This document shows positions 22,506-34,273 of a stretch of 64,000 nucleotides of DNA, piece after piece. How positions within the stretch are numbered: the first letter of the stretch is position 1; each line of letters opens with the position of its first letter. A program made the translations under genes and the position numbers. Origin of the DNA: Sorex araneus (lineage: Eukaryota > Chordata > Mammalia > Eulipotyphla > Soricidae); NCBI RefSeq assembly GCF_027595985.1, contig NC_073304.1, positions 49,641,137 through 49,705,136 of the forward strand. Direction: 5' to 3'. The notes under the pieces were generated by a model. That model was not told where the DNA came from and did not search any database. It was given only the letters and a program-made list of their open reading frames with translations.

Positions 22506-22685
22506 AGAACAAGTCATAATACAATGTGTTCATTTGATTTGTGGCTCAATGTTCCCAAGAAACAATTCAAAATTTAAGTGCAGTGAGTAGAAGAAATGTC
22601 TCCATTTTTACCAGTGCCCCTGCCCAGACTTATTCTCTTATGCCCAAAAGTATCATGGGTTATTAACCAAAAAAAAAATTTTAGG

Positions 22686-22850
22686 AGACAGGGAGGTAGT
22701 GCAAAGGGCTGGAGCACTTGCTCTGCATGCTAAAGCCTATAGTTCAATCCTAACACCAACACCACATGGAATTGCCCCTGACTCCCTAGACAGGAGCAGA
22801 TTCTACCATTATCAGACGTGTCCCAAACCTCCCTATTCACCCAAAAAGCA
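22686..22850 (+). mobile_element. SINE, diverged
   Basis: GAGACAGGGAGGTAGTGC head, AATTGCCCCTGACTCCC body; related to SINE-A but rearranged. Confidence 0.5.
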
Positions 22851-22871
22851 AATTAAGAATCACTAAATTCT

Positions 22872-23045
22872 TGGGGCTGGGGTGATAGCATAGTGGGTAG
22901 GGCGTTTGCCTTGCAAGCAGCTGACCCGGATTTGATTCCCAGAATCCCATGTGGTCCCCCGAGCACCACCAGGAGTAATTCCTGAGTGCATGAACCAGGA
23001 GTAACCTCTGTGCACTGCTGGGTGTGACCCAAAAAGCAAAAAAAA
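22872..23045 (+). mobile_element. SINE-A with TSD
   Basis: AATCACTAAATTCT at 22858-22871 and 23046-23059. Confidence 0.94.
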
Positions 23046-23119
23046 AATCACTAAATTCTCAAAAGATATTGATATATTACAAAGGATGACTTTTTTTCTT
23101 TTTTCTGTGTGGGGGAGGG

Positions 23120-23282
23120 GAGTTGGCAGGAGCACACACTGCAGTGCTCAAGGCTTACTCCTGGCTCTGTGCTCAGAAATCACTCCTGGAGGTCCTTAAA
23201 GTACCTTATGTGGTGCCAGGGATCCCACCAGGGTTGAATGTGCAAATCAAATGCCCTAACCCCTAGTATAGGGTTTCCACCA
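23120..23282 (-). mobile_element. SINE-A, diverged
   Basis: GAGCACACACTGCAGTGC to CCTAACCCCTAGTATAGGG. Confidence 0.7.
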
Positions 23283-23366
23283 CATATTTTCTTGGTCTGG
23301 AGCATGAAACTACTACTTTTAATATTTCAGCATTTCTACTTGTTGAAAGACTGAATGAATCTCAAG

Positions 23367-23500
23367 TAGCACTGCACTGTCCTCCCATTGTTCATCGATT
23401 TGCTCAACCGGGCACCAGTAACATCTCCATTGTGAGACTTGTTACTGTTTTTGGCATATCAAATACACCAGTTTGGGAATTTGCCAGACTCTGTCGTGAA
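23367..23500 (-). mobile_element. SINE-B, head half missing
   Basis: GCACTGCACTGTCCTCCCATTG to CCAGACTCTGTCGTGA, then unique DNA. Confidence 0.75.
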
Positions 23501-23514
23501 TCCCAAGTACTAAT

Positions 23515-24654
23515 ATTAAAAGATTAATTTCATAAAACAATATTTTAATGTACTTATAGCAAATAAGATTTTTTAAATAATTCAACTTTAAGCTCACAGT
23601 CAGACTTAGAAAAAGGAAAGTTAGGGTTCATAGTTGGTGACTCATTTCCTTAGATGATTCAACCTCCTGGCTTCCCTTCTTTCCAGTTAGTTTTCAAATG
23701 AGGAAAATAACTTGATACTTCAGAGCTAACATTCTTGCGCTACTACCTCATGATCTAGTAAATAAATCTCTCAAGTTTTTATTCAGTTTTGATATTGAAG
23801 TTCAAATTCAAAAAACAGTTGAGGCTGAGGACCAAAATATGATACATGAATTTTCCTAAGTTAATTGAAATTTTTCCACCTCATAAAAATGAATAGTCAA
23901 GTTATTACTGGCACAAAGATGACTTTATTAAAATACGTACTCTTTTTCTACCTTGAACAAACATTTGAAAATAAGTCTGTGCTTTATTTTGTTCTTCTAA
24001 GTATTTATTAAATATTTATTACTTAAAACGCTGAGTTCCTTATGAATAAGTTCATGAGGCTACCTAATACAAGATCCCAACTCATAAAGACAAACGAATA
24101 AGAATTAAATACCAATCCACCACAGGCAGGTCTACACATGCACATAACCCCTGGCTAAATGCACCACAGAAACAATATATCTGGCTCCTACTCTCCAAGT
24201 AAAGGCAAACAAGATCTGGCCAGTAGGATTTAGAAATAGAGTGCACTGATGCTATTGAAATAGAGCAGTGTTTCCCAAACTGTGGACATAGATGTCCATT
24301 GGGGTGGGGATCTGAAACAATCTGGGGAAGTAAGTAGCCTCCAATGCAAGGGTAAAAGGTGCTCTCTGTTCACTTATAGAGGGTAGATTTGCCAGGGGGA
24401 AGGAGTTAAAAAAGATCTTTTTTTTCTTTTCAGAAACAGGAGTGGTAATGCCATATTTAGAAATCTCTGAAATACAGCAACTTGCAAAGCATCCCCTCAT
24501 GGACATTTAATAGTCTTAGTTGAAACTAACTTGATACCATCTTATCTAACAAAGAAAAGAGGAATGTCTCTACCTCCCCCACCACTTTGCCTCTATCCCT
24601 ACCTCAATGTTATTCTCATCATCCAGGCCCTCAGGTGCTAGAAGAATGTTTGGA
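23515..24654. other. Intergenic, nothing recognised
   Basis: 1.1 kb AT-rich DNA without identifiable repeats; one of the longer repeat-free stretches left of ARF6. Confidence 0.4.
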
Positions 24655-24669
24655 AGTCATTTTAAATTT

Positions 24670-24863
24670 TTTTTTTTTTTTTTTTGCTTTTTGGGTCACA
24701 CCCTGCAATGCTCAGGGGTTACTCCTAGCTCTACCACTAGTAGTAACTCAGGAGTTGCTACTCCTGGCGGTGCTCATGGGACCATATGGGATGCTGGGAA
24801 TCTAACCCCAGTCGGCCGTGTCCAAGGCAAACGCCCTACCCACTGTGCTATCACTCCAGCCCC
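24670..24863 (-). mobile_element. SINE-A with TSD and local duplication
   Basis: AGTCATTTTAAATTT (24655-24669) against AGTCATTTAAAATTT (24864-24878). The segment ACTCAGGAGTTGCTACTCCTG carries a short duplicated insertion. Confidence 0.92.
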
Positions 24864-25149
24864 AGTCATTTAAAATTTCTAACTCTTCTCTCATTGAAGG
24901 GAAGCACCCTCCTGTTACACATCAAAAACATTGCTGCCCCCCCGCCATTGTTTTGGTTCCAGGAACATAGACAGACACCTGATAAAATGGATTTATGACA
25001 TACCTCTTATAGTTTTGCTAATCTTTTTTTACACAGATATGTTAACTATATTTTACTGAAGAAATTTTAAATTAATTTCAGTTTGTTAGAACCTTCCCTT
25101 CCTCTGGGCAATTGCTTTGGAGACAATGCTTGAATGCCTTGTAATAGCT

Positions 25150-25320
25150 GTGGGATTATGTGACAGTTATTTAAATTTTTGTGCATTGAGCTGTTTCTCA
25201 TCTATAAAATGGGAACTAATACTACCTATTTGGCTGGTCTGTTGTAAGGGTTGCATTTAAACATCATAGCACACTGGCAGCCACCCAATAATTATTTAGC
25301 AATATGTGCTATTATATAAT
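25150..25320 (+). mobile_element. MIR element
   Basis: GCTGTTTCTCATCTATAAAAT and GGGAACTAATACTACCTAT match the MIR core in forward orientation. Confidence 0.65.
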
Positions 25321-25795
25321 TCTACATTACATCTGACATCCTGTAGACCTTCTTCCCCCCTAAATCCTAAATCGCTGTGGAAGAGAATATCCTACAATTC
25401 AAAACTGATGTTGACAGAAGTATTAAAACTTGGTTTATAAATCTTAAGTTTCATTGTGAATTGGTAACCATATTTTAAATAGGGATTGAGTTCATCAGCA
25501 TGATGACTACCCATTAGAAATTCTTTACAATTCCCCTCCATGGGAAATTTGAATAACCTACAAATAAAATTTTACTCCAGTTTCAGCTGTATCACTAACT
25601 TTTGTGATTTGCCAGACGTCACTGTCATGTGGCTTACTTTCTACATTGGTGAGACAGAGAAGACGCTATCTAGAGATAAAATTATAATGAGACTGAAATG
25701 CCTTGAACATGGTCATTTTATGCATTGCAAAGAGGAGAACCCTAATCATACAAATAAAAAGTCTAAGGATGGTCAGTTAATATAAAATGTTTAAG
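25321..25795. other. Intergenic, nothing recognised
   Basis: The 81-codon frame at 25540-25785 has no recognisable domain and no exon signals I trust. Confidence 0.35.
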
Positions 25796-25822
25796 GCTGG
25801 ATTTTTTTTGTTTTGGGGGGAG

Positions 25823-25912
25823 CCCCATATTCAATCCTTGGCACTACATGGTCCCCTGAGCACAGAAATGACCCCCAAGTCATCCCTGAGTACGACCCCA
25901 TGGCCCCAAAAC
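25823..25912 (+). mobile_element. SINE-A remnant
   Basis: ATTCAATCCTTGGCACTACATG to CATGGCCCCAAAAC; head lost. Confidence 0.6.
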
Positions 25913-25914
25913 AA

Positions 25915-26515
25915 AAGTTTAAGGAAGTTAGATTAAAATCTTCCAAAACTATTCCTTTTTTTTTCTCTCTCTCTCTTTTACCTTTAAGATAAGGGTGATA
26001 AGAATTATATTAAAGTGTTTTTATAAATTCTCACATGCATCTCCCTCTGACTCTCACATGCCTAACATCTATGATCATCTCTTCATCACAACTCTTCGGA
26101 ACACTTCTAAACTAGCAACTTTTCTACGGCCTCCTCTCACTGCAAACTAGTTTCTGACCCAATAACCTATGCCCACACTCTTAGCTGGCTCCTAATCATT
26201 GTTCTCTGTTCTTGTACAGACCATCAAAGACACCCACCCAACTCCTGATTCCCCTTGAAGTAGTGTAACCATCAAGAGCCTGGCTTGGAGGAGAGGATCC
26301 AGGCTGGAGAACACATGCTCCTTTATTCCTCTGCCCCCAGGGTAAACACAAGCCTCTTCATTAACTCCCTAAACTCCAGCTAAAATCTGGTTGCAACACT
26401 ACACAGAATGTTAATGAAAGCTTCTAGTCACATTGGTTTCATACACAATAATTTTATACTAGATAGGTTCTTCTAGGATTCTCCACATAGAACAACAGGG
26501 AAACCAAGAGAAATG
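25915..26515. other. Intergenic, nothing recognised
   Basis: A CT-rich tract at 25953-25980; otherwise no features. Confidence 0.35.
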
Positions 26516-26519
26516 TCTA

Positions 26520-26646
26520 AGGCCAGATAGATAGGACCTCAGTTAAAGCACTTGCCTTGCATGCTTCTGGCCCTTGTTCAGTCCCTGGCACCATAGGAAA
26601 TGATCCCTGGATCCCTGAATAAAACAGGAGTATGTAGTCCCAAAAC
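26520..26646 (+). mobile_element. SINE-A, diverged
   Basis: GGCCAGATAGATAGGACCTC to GTAGTCCCAAAAC, with a deletion in the body. Confidence 0.7.
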
Positions 26647-26950
26647 ATAAAGAGACAGACAGACAGCAAGAGGAGTGCATCTGGATCCTAGAGTCCTAGT
26701 TCCACTTCTTTTGGTTCATTAGGAGGCCCCTAGCATCACCAAGAGTGGTCCTGAAGACCCCTGGGTACCGCAGGGCCCAAGGAGCATTGCATCCTTAGGT
26801 CTTCACATTGAGACAGACCTGATGGGTCAAGATCAGGTAGAGTGGCTCAGGCCTCCTGAGCATTACTTAGAAGATACAGAAGAAAAAATAAGTTGTGGTT
26901 AAAATGGGGCAAGTAACCTCCCTCTTTCCCTTAAAATTATACTTTTCCCA

Positions 26951-27118
26951 GGCAGGAGAGACAATACGGTAGGCCAAGGCATTTGTCTTGCACACAGTCA
27001 ACCCAGGTTCGATCTTTGGCACTCCACGTGGTCTCATGAGCCCTATCAGGAGTGATCCCTGAGCACAGAGCCAGGATAAGCCCTGCATACCACCGCCAGG
27101 TGTGGCCCAAAAGCAAAT
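26951..27118 (+). mobile_element. SINE-A, diverged
   Basis: GGCAGGAGAGACAATACGGTAG to CCAGGTGTGGCCCAAAAGC. Confidence 0.8.
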
Positions 27119-27540
27119 ATTAAAGAAAAACTCTTTTCCCTCTGGTTCAGGAGTGGGGGATCTTTTCTCTAACAAATCCCAATTGGGTATTTATGTCATA
27201 CTTCATAGGCCAAACAGGCAGATAAACCACAGGCAGTCAAGCCCAGGCAATCAAGAACAAACATACATAACTATCCTGTCATGTACCAGGGCCAGACTAC
27301 TGGATTTCATGGTCTTTATTCAACCTGAGAGCTGGATGATCCTGACGCCTGCTATAGTTTGTATCTTTATAAATGTAGCTCACTTAACAGTGTCACTCAG
27401 ACATTTTCATTTGCTCTCATTCAGGCCAAATTTGATTCTGCTTCTAAAACAGGCTTTCTCAAACCATCAATTGGAATCCTTATTCAGTAGGATGGTGATA
27501 GGCTTTGTTTGCTATTTGTTTTTAATTTATTAAGGTTTTG
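27119..27540. other. Intergenic with an unexplained 143-codon frame
   Basis: The plus frame at 27102-27533 starts in a SINE tail, has no recognisable domain, and is hydrophobic only at its end. I treat it as chance. Confidence 0.35.
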
Positions 27541-27612
27541 GGGGCTGGAGCTATGGCTCAGCAGTATAGTACATGCTTTGCATGAGCGAGGCGTGAATCT
27601 GATGCATGGCAC
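27541..27612 (+). mobile_element. Mono tRNA-like SINE
   Basis: GGGGCTGGAGCTATGGCTCAGC then GCTTTGCATGAGCGAGGC; head only. Confidence 0.5.
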
Positions 27613-27676
27613 AAGTAGAAGAGTTTCTTAAAAGGTAAATCACATGCTATTTCAAGCTTTAAAATCTTACAAGGTT

Positions 27677-27839
27677 GGGGCTTGAAAGATAATACAGTGG
27701 GTAAGGCACTTGCCTTGCACACTCCCAACCAGGATTTGATCCCCAGCATCCCATAAGATCCTCAGAGCACCACCAGGAGTAACTCCTGCATGCAGAGCTA
27801 GAAGTGACCCCTGGGTCTCTGGGTGTGACCCCAAAACTA
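27677..27839 (+). mobile_element. SINE-A
   Basis: TTGGGGCTTGAAAGATAATACAG to GGTGTGACCCCAAAAC. Confidence 0.85.
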
Positions 27840-28149
27840 AGAAATAAAAAATTTAAATCTCACAAGGTTTTCCCACTACCAGAATTATAAAACCCAACAT
27901 CCTTCAAAAGCCAAAGCTACTTCCTAACTTTCCATCTCATATCAGCCTACCCTATGCGCTAAGCATAAACTAGCTCTCAATTCCTGATGTTACTATGGCT
28001 AACCTTCTAGCTTTGACACATGACTATTCCATTATCTACATCTCATCCACCTCTAATTTCTCCACTGCCATGCACTCACTGTACTTACTATTTTAGCCAA
28101 TCTTTGCAACTATCTGTGCACAGAGCTCTATTTTCAATACATCTGTGAG

Positions 28150-28260
28150 CTCCTTGATGATTAAGGACATTTATCTACCAATGCTTGTGGAGCCTCATAA
28201 ATTGCCTGCCACCTGGTCAATAAACACTTGGTGAATAAATGAATACACTATCTTTTAACC
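28150..28260 (+). mobile_element. L2 3' end
   Basis: GTGAGCTCCTTGATGATTAAG and TCAATAAACACTTGGTGAATG are the typical L2 terminus. Confidence 0.65.
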
Positions 28261-28755
28261 ATTTTAATGGTACTTCTTTCCAAAATTTTATTTTACTACA
28301 TAAAGTGTTTTATCTCTGAGACTTTAGTTTGAAGACAAATACATCAGCACTCTCTGTAAAAAGAATAAAGAGAATGTTTTAAAGAGAGTAAATGTTTTAG
28401 GCATTGTGGGTTGAATGGTCTCTATTTTAACTACTTAACTCTGCTGCTGTTCCTGCCATATACAAAAATACACAAATTACTTAACAAAGTTATGTCTCAA
28501 TCCCTGAGTTATTGCAAAACCCAGCAGGAGGTCAGATTTGATTTGTAAGCCATACTCTGCCAATTCCTGGCCTAGAAAGTCCATTTCCATTATTTAAATG
28601 CTATCTCCACCAGTTACTAAAATTGTAAGCATGGTATTAGGAAGAAAGCCACCAACTCAGAACTGTTCAATATGATAGTCACAAGTCACAAATGACTATT
28701 GAGCACTGGAATATGAGTAGTCTGAAATACATGTTATATATAAAATGTACACAGG
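28261..28755. other. Intergenic, nothing recognised
   Basis: AT-rich, no identifiable element. Confidence 0.35.
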
Positions 28756-28756
28756 A

Positions 28757-29135
28757 AGGGCCAGAGTGATAGGATAGCAGGTAAGGTGCTTGCCTTCAAC
28801 GTGCCTGATCTGGGTTTGATCACCAGCAACCTCAGGTACATTACAATTGTATGATCCCAGATAATGCAACAAGAGCAAGAAGGGAAGGGGAGGAATTATC
28901 ATTATATACATTTGAAAATGAATTCTATTTCACTGCTTATTTTGTGTATTTTGTCTTGGTTTGGGTCCACACCCAGTGGTGCTCAAGGCTTTTTCCTGGC
29001 TCTGCGATCAGGGATCACTCCTGGCAGGGCCTGGGATTAGGGAACCATATGGGGGGAGAAGGGGAGGGGATTGTATCTGGGTCAGCTGGTCAGCTGTGTG
29101 TAAGACCCTACCCACAGTACTATCATTCTGGCCAC
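28757..29135. mobile_element. Two SINE-A copies, head to head
   Basis: Forward partial copy 28757-28875 (GGGCCAGAGTGATAGGATAGC, body lost) and reverse copy 28953-29135 (TTGGGTCCACACCCAGTGGTG) with a G-rich insertion GGGGGGAGAAGGGGAGGGG. Confidence 0.75.
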
Positions 29136-29156
29136 AAGTTTTAAAGTAACTATTTA

Positions 29157-29318
29157 AGGGCCAGACCAATAGTACAGCAGGTAGGGCATTTGCTTTACAC
29201 GTGGCCATCCTGGGTTCGATCCCCTGGATCCCATATGGTCACTGAGCAATGCCAGGACTAATTCCTGAGTGCATAGCCAAGGGTACCCCGAGCATTGCCA
29301 GGTGTGACCCCCCAAAAA
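29157..29318 (+). mobile_element. SINE-A
   Basis: AGGGCCAGACCAATAGTACAGC to GCCAGGTGTGACCCCCC. Confidence 0.85.
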
Positions 29319-29467
29319 AAACCCCCCAAATTATAATAAAATTTTAAATTAACTATTAAAATATTTTAAATTATGTATGTGACTTACATCTTATAGAAGA
29401 GAGCTGCTCTAAGTCAGAACACAAAAGAAAGTAAGACTAATGAATCAAACTCTTTTCAAAACTGCAA

Positions 29468-29720
29468 AGGGCCGTTTTACAGTAGTACAACGGGTAGAGT
29501 GTTTGCCTTGCAAGTGACAGACCCAGATTAGATCCCCCCCAGCAATTCCTGAGCTCACAGTCAGTAATCCCACTAAGCCTAGCCAGGTGTGGCCTAAAAA
29601 CAAACACAAAACAAACAAAAAGACTGCAAGTAAGATACTTTATCAAAGTACTCAGGGGCTGGGGAGATAGCTCACAAGGTTTTCAGTATATGGAAACCCC
29701 AAGCTCAGAGCCAAAACAAA
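29468..29720 (+). mobile_element. SINE-A and a SINE-A remnant
   Basis: Shortened copy 29468-29602 (TACAGTAGTACAACGGGTAG) and remnant 29655-29720 (GGGGCTGGGGAGATAGCTC, then GAGCCAAAAC) with most of the middle lost. Confidence 0.65.
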
Positions 29721-30177
29721 TAAAACAAATATTCAAAACTTCAAAATACTCCTATTTTTTGCTATAGATCCTGATTTCTATCAATGGTGCTACCACTTTT
29801 ATGTAAGGATGACCAAATCTTTCTCCCCCCCAAAGTAACATATATTCAATAATTTGTTATCTCATCTTTTTTCAGTTTCTATTTAAGCTCCTATTTTTTC
29901 ATTAGAATTATTAACAGCCTCTTTAAAGGACTTTTTTCTTCCTGCCTCTATCCATGACCCTGATACATTCTATTCAAAACTATCAGATTACTATTCCTAA
30001 ACACTTGTGACTCTGTTACATAAATTCACTGGCTCCAATACACATAAAATAGCCAATCTAGTTGGTTTAGCCCTTGAGGCCTTCGAAGACCTCATCATTA
30101 GCTCGCAAACAGAAGCTCCCATTTGGAAGCTTATCTCCTTTCCTACCACTCAAGTCAGACAGCATGCTGATACACCA

Positions 30178-30330
30178 AACAGTATAGGAGGTAAGGCACC
30201 AGCCTTCCATGTGACTGCTTTAGTTGACCGTGGTTTGATCCTGAGCACAATATACTATCCTCTGAGCACTGCCAGGGGCCACTCAAGCACAGCCAGGGAC
30301 AGCTCCTGAGCACGGTAGGCATCCCCAAAC
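30178..30330 (+). mobile_element. SINE-A, very diverged
   Basis: GTATAGGAGGTAAGGCACCAG, GAGCACTGCCAGGGGCCACTC; order preserved, many substitutions. Confidence 0.6.
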
Positions 30331-30486
30331 ATATAGAGAGGCTGCCAAGTTAAATTTGAATTTCAAATAAACAATTTTAGTATGGAATTTTGGTTTATTG
30401 CTTGGGATATATTTGTACTATAAAGTATTATGTGAACTTAAAAAGTAACTAGACATTGCATATCTATCTTAAAAATTAGGGGCTGG

Positions 30487-31574
30487 CAACTGGTTCAGCC
30501 CTTTTGGAAAACAGTATGAACGCTTCTCAAAAAATTAGAAACTGAGCTCCCATTTGACCCAGCAATACCACTTCTGGGAATATATCCCAGAGATGTATAC
30601 AAAAAAGTATAGTCGAAATGACATCTGCACTCGTATGTTCATCGCAGCACTATTTACAATAGCTAGAATCTGGAAAAAAACCGAGTGCCCGAGAACAGAT
30701 GACTGGTTAAAGAAACTTTGGTACATCTACACAATGGAATACTATGCAGCTGCTAGAAAAGATGAAGTCATGAAATTTGCATATAAGTGGATCAACATGG
30801 AAAGTGGCAGTAATACATTTAGCATAGCGGGTAGGGTATTTGCCTTGCACTTGGCCAACCTGGGTTCAATTCCTCTGTCCCTCTTGGACAGCCCAGCAAG
30901 CTACCGAGAGTATCCTGCCCGCACAGCAGAGCCTGGCAAGCTACCTGTGGCGTATTCAATTGCCAGAAACAGTAACAAGTCTCACAATGGAAGCATTACT
31001 GGTGCCCGCTGGAGCAAATCGATGAACGGGAAGACAGTGCAACATGGAAAGTATCATGCTAAGTGAAATGAGTCAAAAAGAGAGGGACAGACATAGAAAG
31101 ATTGCACTCATCTGTGGAATATAAAGTAACAATGAGAGACTAACACCCAAAAATAGTAGAGATATGTACCAGGAGATTTGCTCCACGGCTTGGAAGCCAG
31201 CCTCACATGCTGGGGAAAAAGGCAGCTCAGATACAGAAGGGAACACCAAGTAAAGGGTGTTCGAAGAACCCACTCAGGATGGGAGATGCGTGCTGAAAGT
31301 AGACTATAGACTGAACATAATGGCCACTCAATACCTCTATTGTAAACCCCAACACCCAAAAGGAGAGAACAAAAGGGAATGTCCTGCCACAGAGGCAGGA
31401 TAGGGTGGGGAGGGGATGAGATGGGAATGTTGGGAGGGATATTGGGATAACTGGTGGTGGTGAATGGGTACTTGTGGAGGGATGGGTACTCGATCATTGT
31501 ATGACTGAAACCCAAGCACGAAAATTTGTAAGTCTGTAATTGTACCTCAAGGTGATTCACTAATAAAAAAAATT
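30487..31574 (+). mobile_element. 5'-truncated shrew L1 with perfect 18-bp TSD
   Basis: Contains the ORF2 C-terminal region (CATTTGACCCAGCAATACC, ACACAATGGAATACTATGCAG) and the complete shrew-type 3' UTR ending GATTCACTAATAAAA. The TSD TTAAAAATTAGGGGCTGG (30469-30486, 31575-31592) includes the first bases of the neighbouring SINE-A. The 170-codon frame at 30554-31066 is degenerate ORF2 running into a nested SINE-B and is not a functional gene. Confidence 0.95.
30806..31039 (+). mobile_element. SINE-B nested in L1
   Basis: TSD CAACATGGAAAGT at 30793-30805 and 31040-31052. The first ~10 bp of the head are lost. Confidence 0.92.
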
Positions 31575-31584
31575 TTAAAAATTA

Positions 31585-31750
31585 GGGGCTGGAATAATAG
31601 CACAACTGGTAGGGCGTTTACCTTGCACATGGCTGACCCAGGTTTGATTCCTAGCATCCCATCTGGTCCCCTGAGCACTACCAGGAGTAATTCCTGTGTG
31701 CAGTCAGGAGTAACCCCTGTGCACCACTGGGTATGACCCAAAAAAGCAAA
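31585..31750 (+). mobile_element. SINE-A, target of the L1 insertion
   Basis: GGGGCTGGAATAATAGCAC to GGGTATGACCCAAAAAAGC. Its first 8 bases are duplicated on the far side of the L1. Confidence 0.92.
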
Positions 31751-31759
31751 AGAAAAAAA

Positions 31760-32210
31760 TTATTTTTGGTGTTTGAGGTCACACCAGCAGTACTCAAGCG
31801 GGCTATTCCTGACTCTGTACTCAGGGATCACTCTTGGCAGCACTTGGGGGACCATACATATGGAATGCAGGATCAAACTTGGATCTGCCATGTGTAAAGT
31901 ATCCTACCCACCGTACTCTCTCTCCAATCCCTAGATGTTGCAATTTTAATTACTAAATCTGGCAACCCTAAGCAATTCTTTTCTCTCACAAATACTCACA
32001 AATATGTATACTGCCCTTGAATGTTTATTACCTTTGTTCAGTTTTATTTTGCTTTAGCTTGGGGCCATATCTGGCAGAGTCAGGGCTTATTCCAGGTTCG
32101 ATGTTTAGGTATCACTCCTGGAGGAGCTTGGGAGACCATAAGGGTACCAAGAATCAAACTCAAACCATGCAAGTCAAGCACCTTAGCTGCTATACTATCT
32201 TACTGGCCCC
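31760..32210 (-). mobile_element. Two diverged SINE-A copies
   Basis: 31760-31933 (GAGGTCACACCAGCAGTAC to CTCTCTCTCCAATCCC) and 32040-32210 (GGGGCCATATCTGGCAGAG to CTATCTTACTGGCCCC). Confidence 0.78.
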
Positions 32211-32587
32211 TGCTCATACATTTTAAAGGAGATAGTGTATGTAGTTTACGGAAAACAGTGCCAAGCACACAATAAACATGCAATAAAGAGTAATAATGTT
32301 ATTCCTCTGGTTTTATGGATTCAACTCAATACCTGCTCGTCTTTAGCTCACTTCAGCTCCAATCTCTCTCTTCTCTGGAAACTTAAAACATTTCATGAAA
32401 ATATCTTACCACACTTAAGCTTTAACTCATATAGAAACTACTGACGAGTAGGATTTTAAATTTTAACAAAACCAGTTCTTAGTGGATAAGTTGACTTATC
32501 CATTAAAGTATATGATTAAGTCATTTAGGCACTTCCCAACAGATAATGTTCTCTAAGTAAACTTCATTACAAAAAGTGATGTAGTGG

Positions 32588-32751
32588 GCTGGAGCCATAG
32601 CACAGCGGGTAGGGCGTTTGCCTTGCACGTGGCCGACCCGGGTTGTAATCCTAGCATCCCATATGGTCCCCTGAGCACCGCCAGGGGTAATTCCTGAGTG
32701 AAGAGCCAGGAGTAACCCCTGCGCATTGCCGGGTGTGACCCAAAAGAAAAA
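32588..32751 (+). mobile_element. SINE-A with 17-bp TSD
   Basis: AAAAAGTGATGTAGTGG at 32571-32587 and 32752-32768. Confidence 0.95.
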
Positions 32752-33030
32752 AAAAAGTGATGTAGTGGCATCTATTAAAAAAAAATTAAATATGAGAAAT
32801 ATCTGAAGTTACAAGTTTATCAAGTAGAATTTTTACATTACAAATTCTTAACTTTAAAAGAGCATTTCTCAACCAGAGCCATTCCCAGAATATTCCAACA
32901 GGCCACAGGTGAACATCATGCAAACACAGTCTCATGTTCTTGACATGAGACTAACGGATCAATAGGAGGGGGGGGGAAGCCAAAGGGAGCAAACAAGATC
33001 AGAGTAGGCCACACTCAGAAAAGTTAAGAA

Positions 33031-33213
33031 GAGGGGGCTGGAGAGATAGCACAGCGGGTAGGGCGTTTGCCTTGCACGCGGCCGACCCGGGTTCAAATCC
33101 CAGCATCCCATATGGTCCCCTGAGCACGGCCAGGGGTAATTCCTGAGTGCAGAGCCAGGAGTAACCCCTGTGCATTGCCAGGTGTGACCCAAAAAGCAAA
33201 AAAAAAAAAAAAA
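33031..33213 (+). mobile_element. SINE-A, reference copy (shrew tRNA-derived SINE)
   Basis: This near-consensus copy defines the family. The head is tRNA-like, with an A-box-like TAGCACAGCGG (33047-33057) and a B-box-like GGTTCAAATCC (33090-33100), the internal Pol III promoter. A ~90-bp tRNA-unrelated body and a GTGTGACCC plus A-rich tail follow. It is flanked by the 14-bp TSD AGAAAAGTTAAGAA (33017-33030 and 33214-33227), the mark of L1-driven target-primed insertion. Retained CpGs and a long A tail indicate a young insertion. Confidence 0.95.
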
Positions 33214-33429
33214 AGAAAAGTTAAGAAACAATGCTCCAAAACATACAAAGCTCAACAAAAACGTAAATTTTCCTATTTTTCAATAATGTAAAATTCATAA
33301 CCAAATCACATTTGAATGGAAAAACAACTTCTCAAGCAGAATCTAACACGTCCTTCAATTAGCAGACATCTCAGAGTTGTACAGACTTTATAAAATAAGA
33401 AAATTCTAGTGTATTACTCAAAGCAAGCT

Positions 33430-33597
33430 TTTCCTAAGAGCCGTACCCAGGGTGCTGGGTTGGGGGTTTGGATCTGGGTGATGCTCAGCCCTGCAGTGCT
33501 GGTCTTAACAGTTTGGTGCTCATGTTGCAGTGCTCAGGAAGCCATGCAGATACAACTTAGGATCCCACATGCTAAGCATTTGCTCTACCAGTTGAGT
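33430..33597 (-). mobile_element. Diverged SINE
   Basis: CAGTGCTCAGGAAGCCATGC, GGATCCCACATGCTAAGCAT and TTGCTCTACCAGTTGAG keep the reverse head order. Confidence 0.5.
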
Positions 33598-33629
33598 TTT
33601 AAATACAACATTTAAATACAACATAAAGT

Positions 33630-33801
33630 TTTGGGGTTTTTTGCTTTTTGGTTCACACCTGGAGATGCACAAGAGTTACTACTGGTTCTGCACTCAGGAA
33701 TTACTCCTGGCAGTCCGCAGGGGACCATATGGGATGCTGGGAATCGAACCCAGGCTGGCCTCGTGCAAGGCAAACGCCCTACCCTCTGTGCTCCAGCCCC
33801 A
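33630..33801 (-). mobile_element. SINE-A
   Basis: TTGCTTTTTGGTTCACACC to GTGCTCCAGCCCC. A CTATCG deletion in the head removes part of the A box. Confidence 0.9.
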
Positions 33802-33889
33802 TTTTTTCTTTTTTTAATAAAATGCATTCACTAAGTATACTAAATGAATTATTTAGGTCATTAGTCTACCTTAGTCACACTCTAAGCAT

Positions 33890-34075
33890 AGAATAGGCTG
33901 CTTGAGTCCAAAGTTTGGCTCTGCTATTACTACTGGATTTCTCTGGGCCTTGGTTTTCTTAACCATAAAATGGGATTCTTTCTTGAAAAGGTGTGAGAAT
34001 CAAAACACATGAATCTAGAATCTATTAAATATCTGGCAGGTGGCAAACACTTCAAAAAATGCCAATTCTTTTACT
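33890..34075 (+). mobile_element. MIR element
   Basis: CTGGGCCTTGGTTTTCTTAAC, CATAAAATGGGATTC and CTATTAAATATCTGGCAGG follow the MIR order. Confidence 0.65.
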
Positions 34076-34273
34076 GTTTCTCAGTTTTCTCTTCAGACAT
34101 AAATTCAACCTAGAACTTAATTCACAAAACTATTAGGAGTGAAAAAATAAAAACTTTTAGCAATACAAAAATAAAAACTTTTAGCAATAAAAAATATAGA
34201 AAACACTTTAGTTTGCCCTACTTTTAACATCAAACACTCAACCCCCTCCTATAACTCACAAAATTTGGTTTAG

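Noticed and set aside
27102-27533. 143-codon plus frame
   Set aside because: Begins inside a SINE tail; no domain, splice or conservation evidence visible.
30554-31066. 170-codon frame in L1
   Set aside because: A few residual ORF2 codons followed by a SINE-B read-through; not an active L1 protein.
33031-33213. tRNA gene calls in SINE heads
   Set aside because: A and B boxes are present but the cloverleaf is not intact; these are tRNA-derived SINEs.
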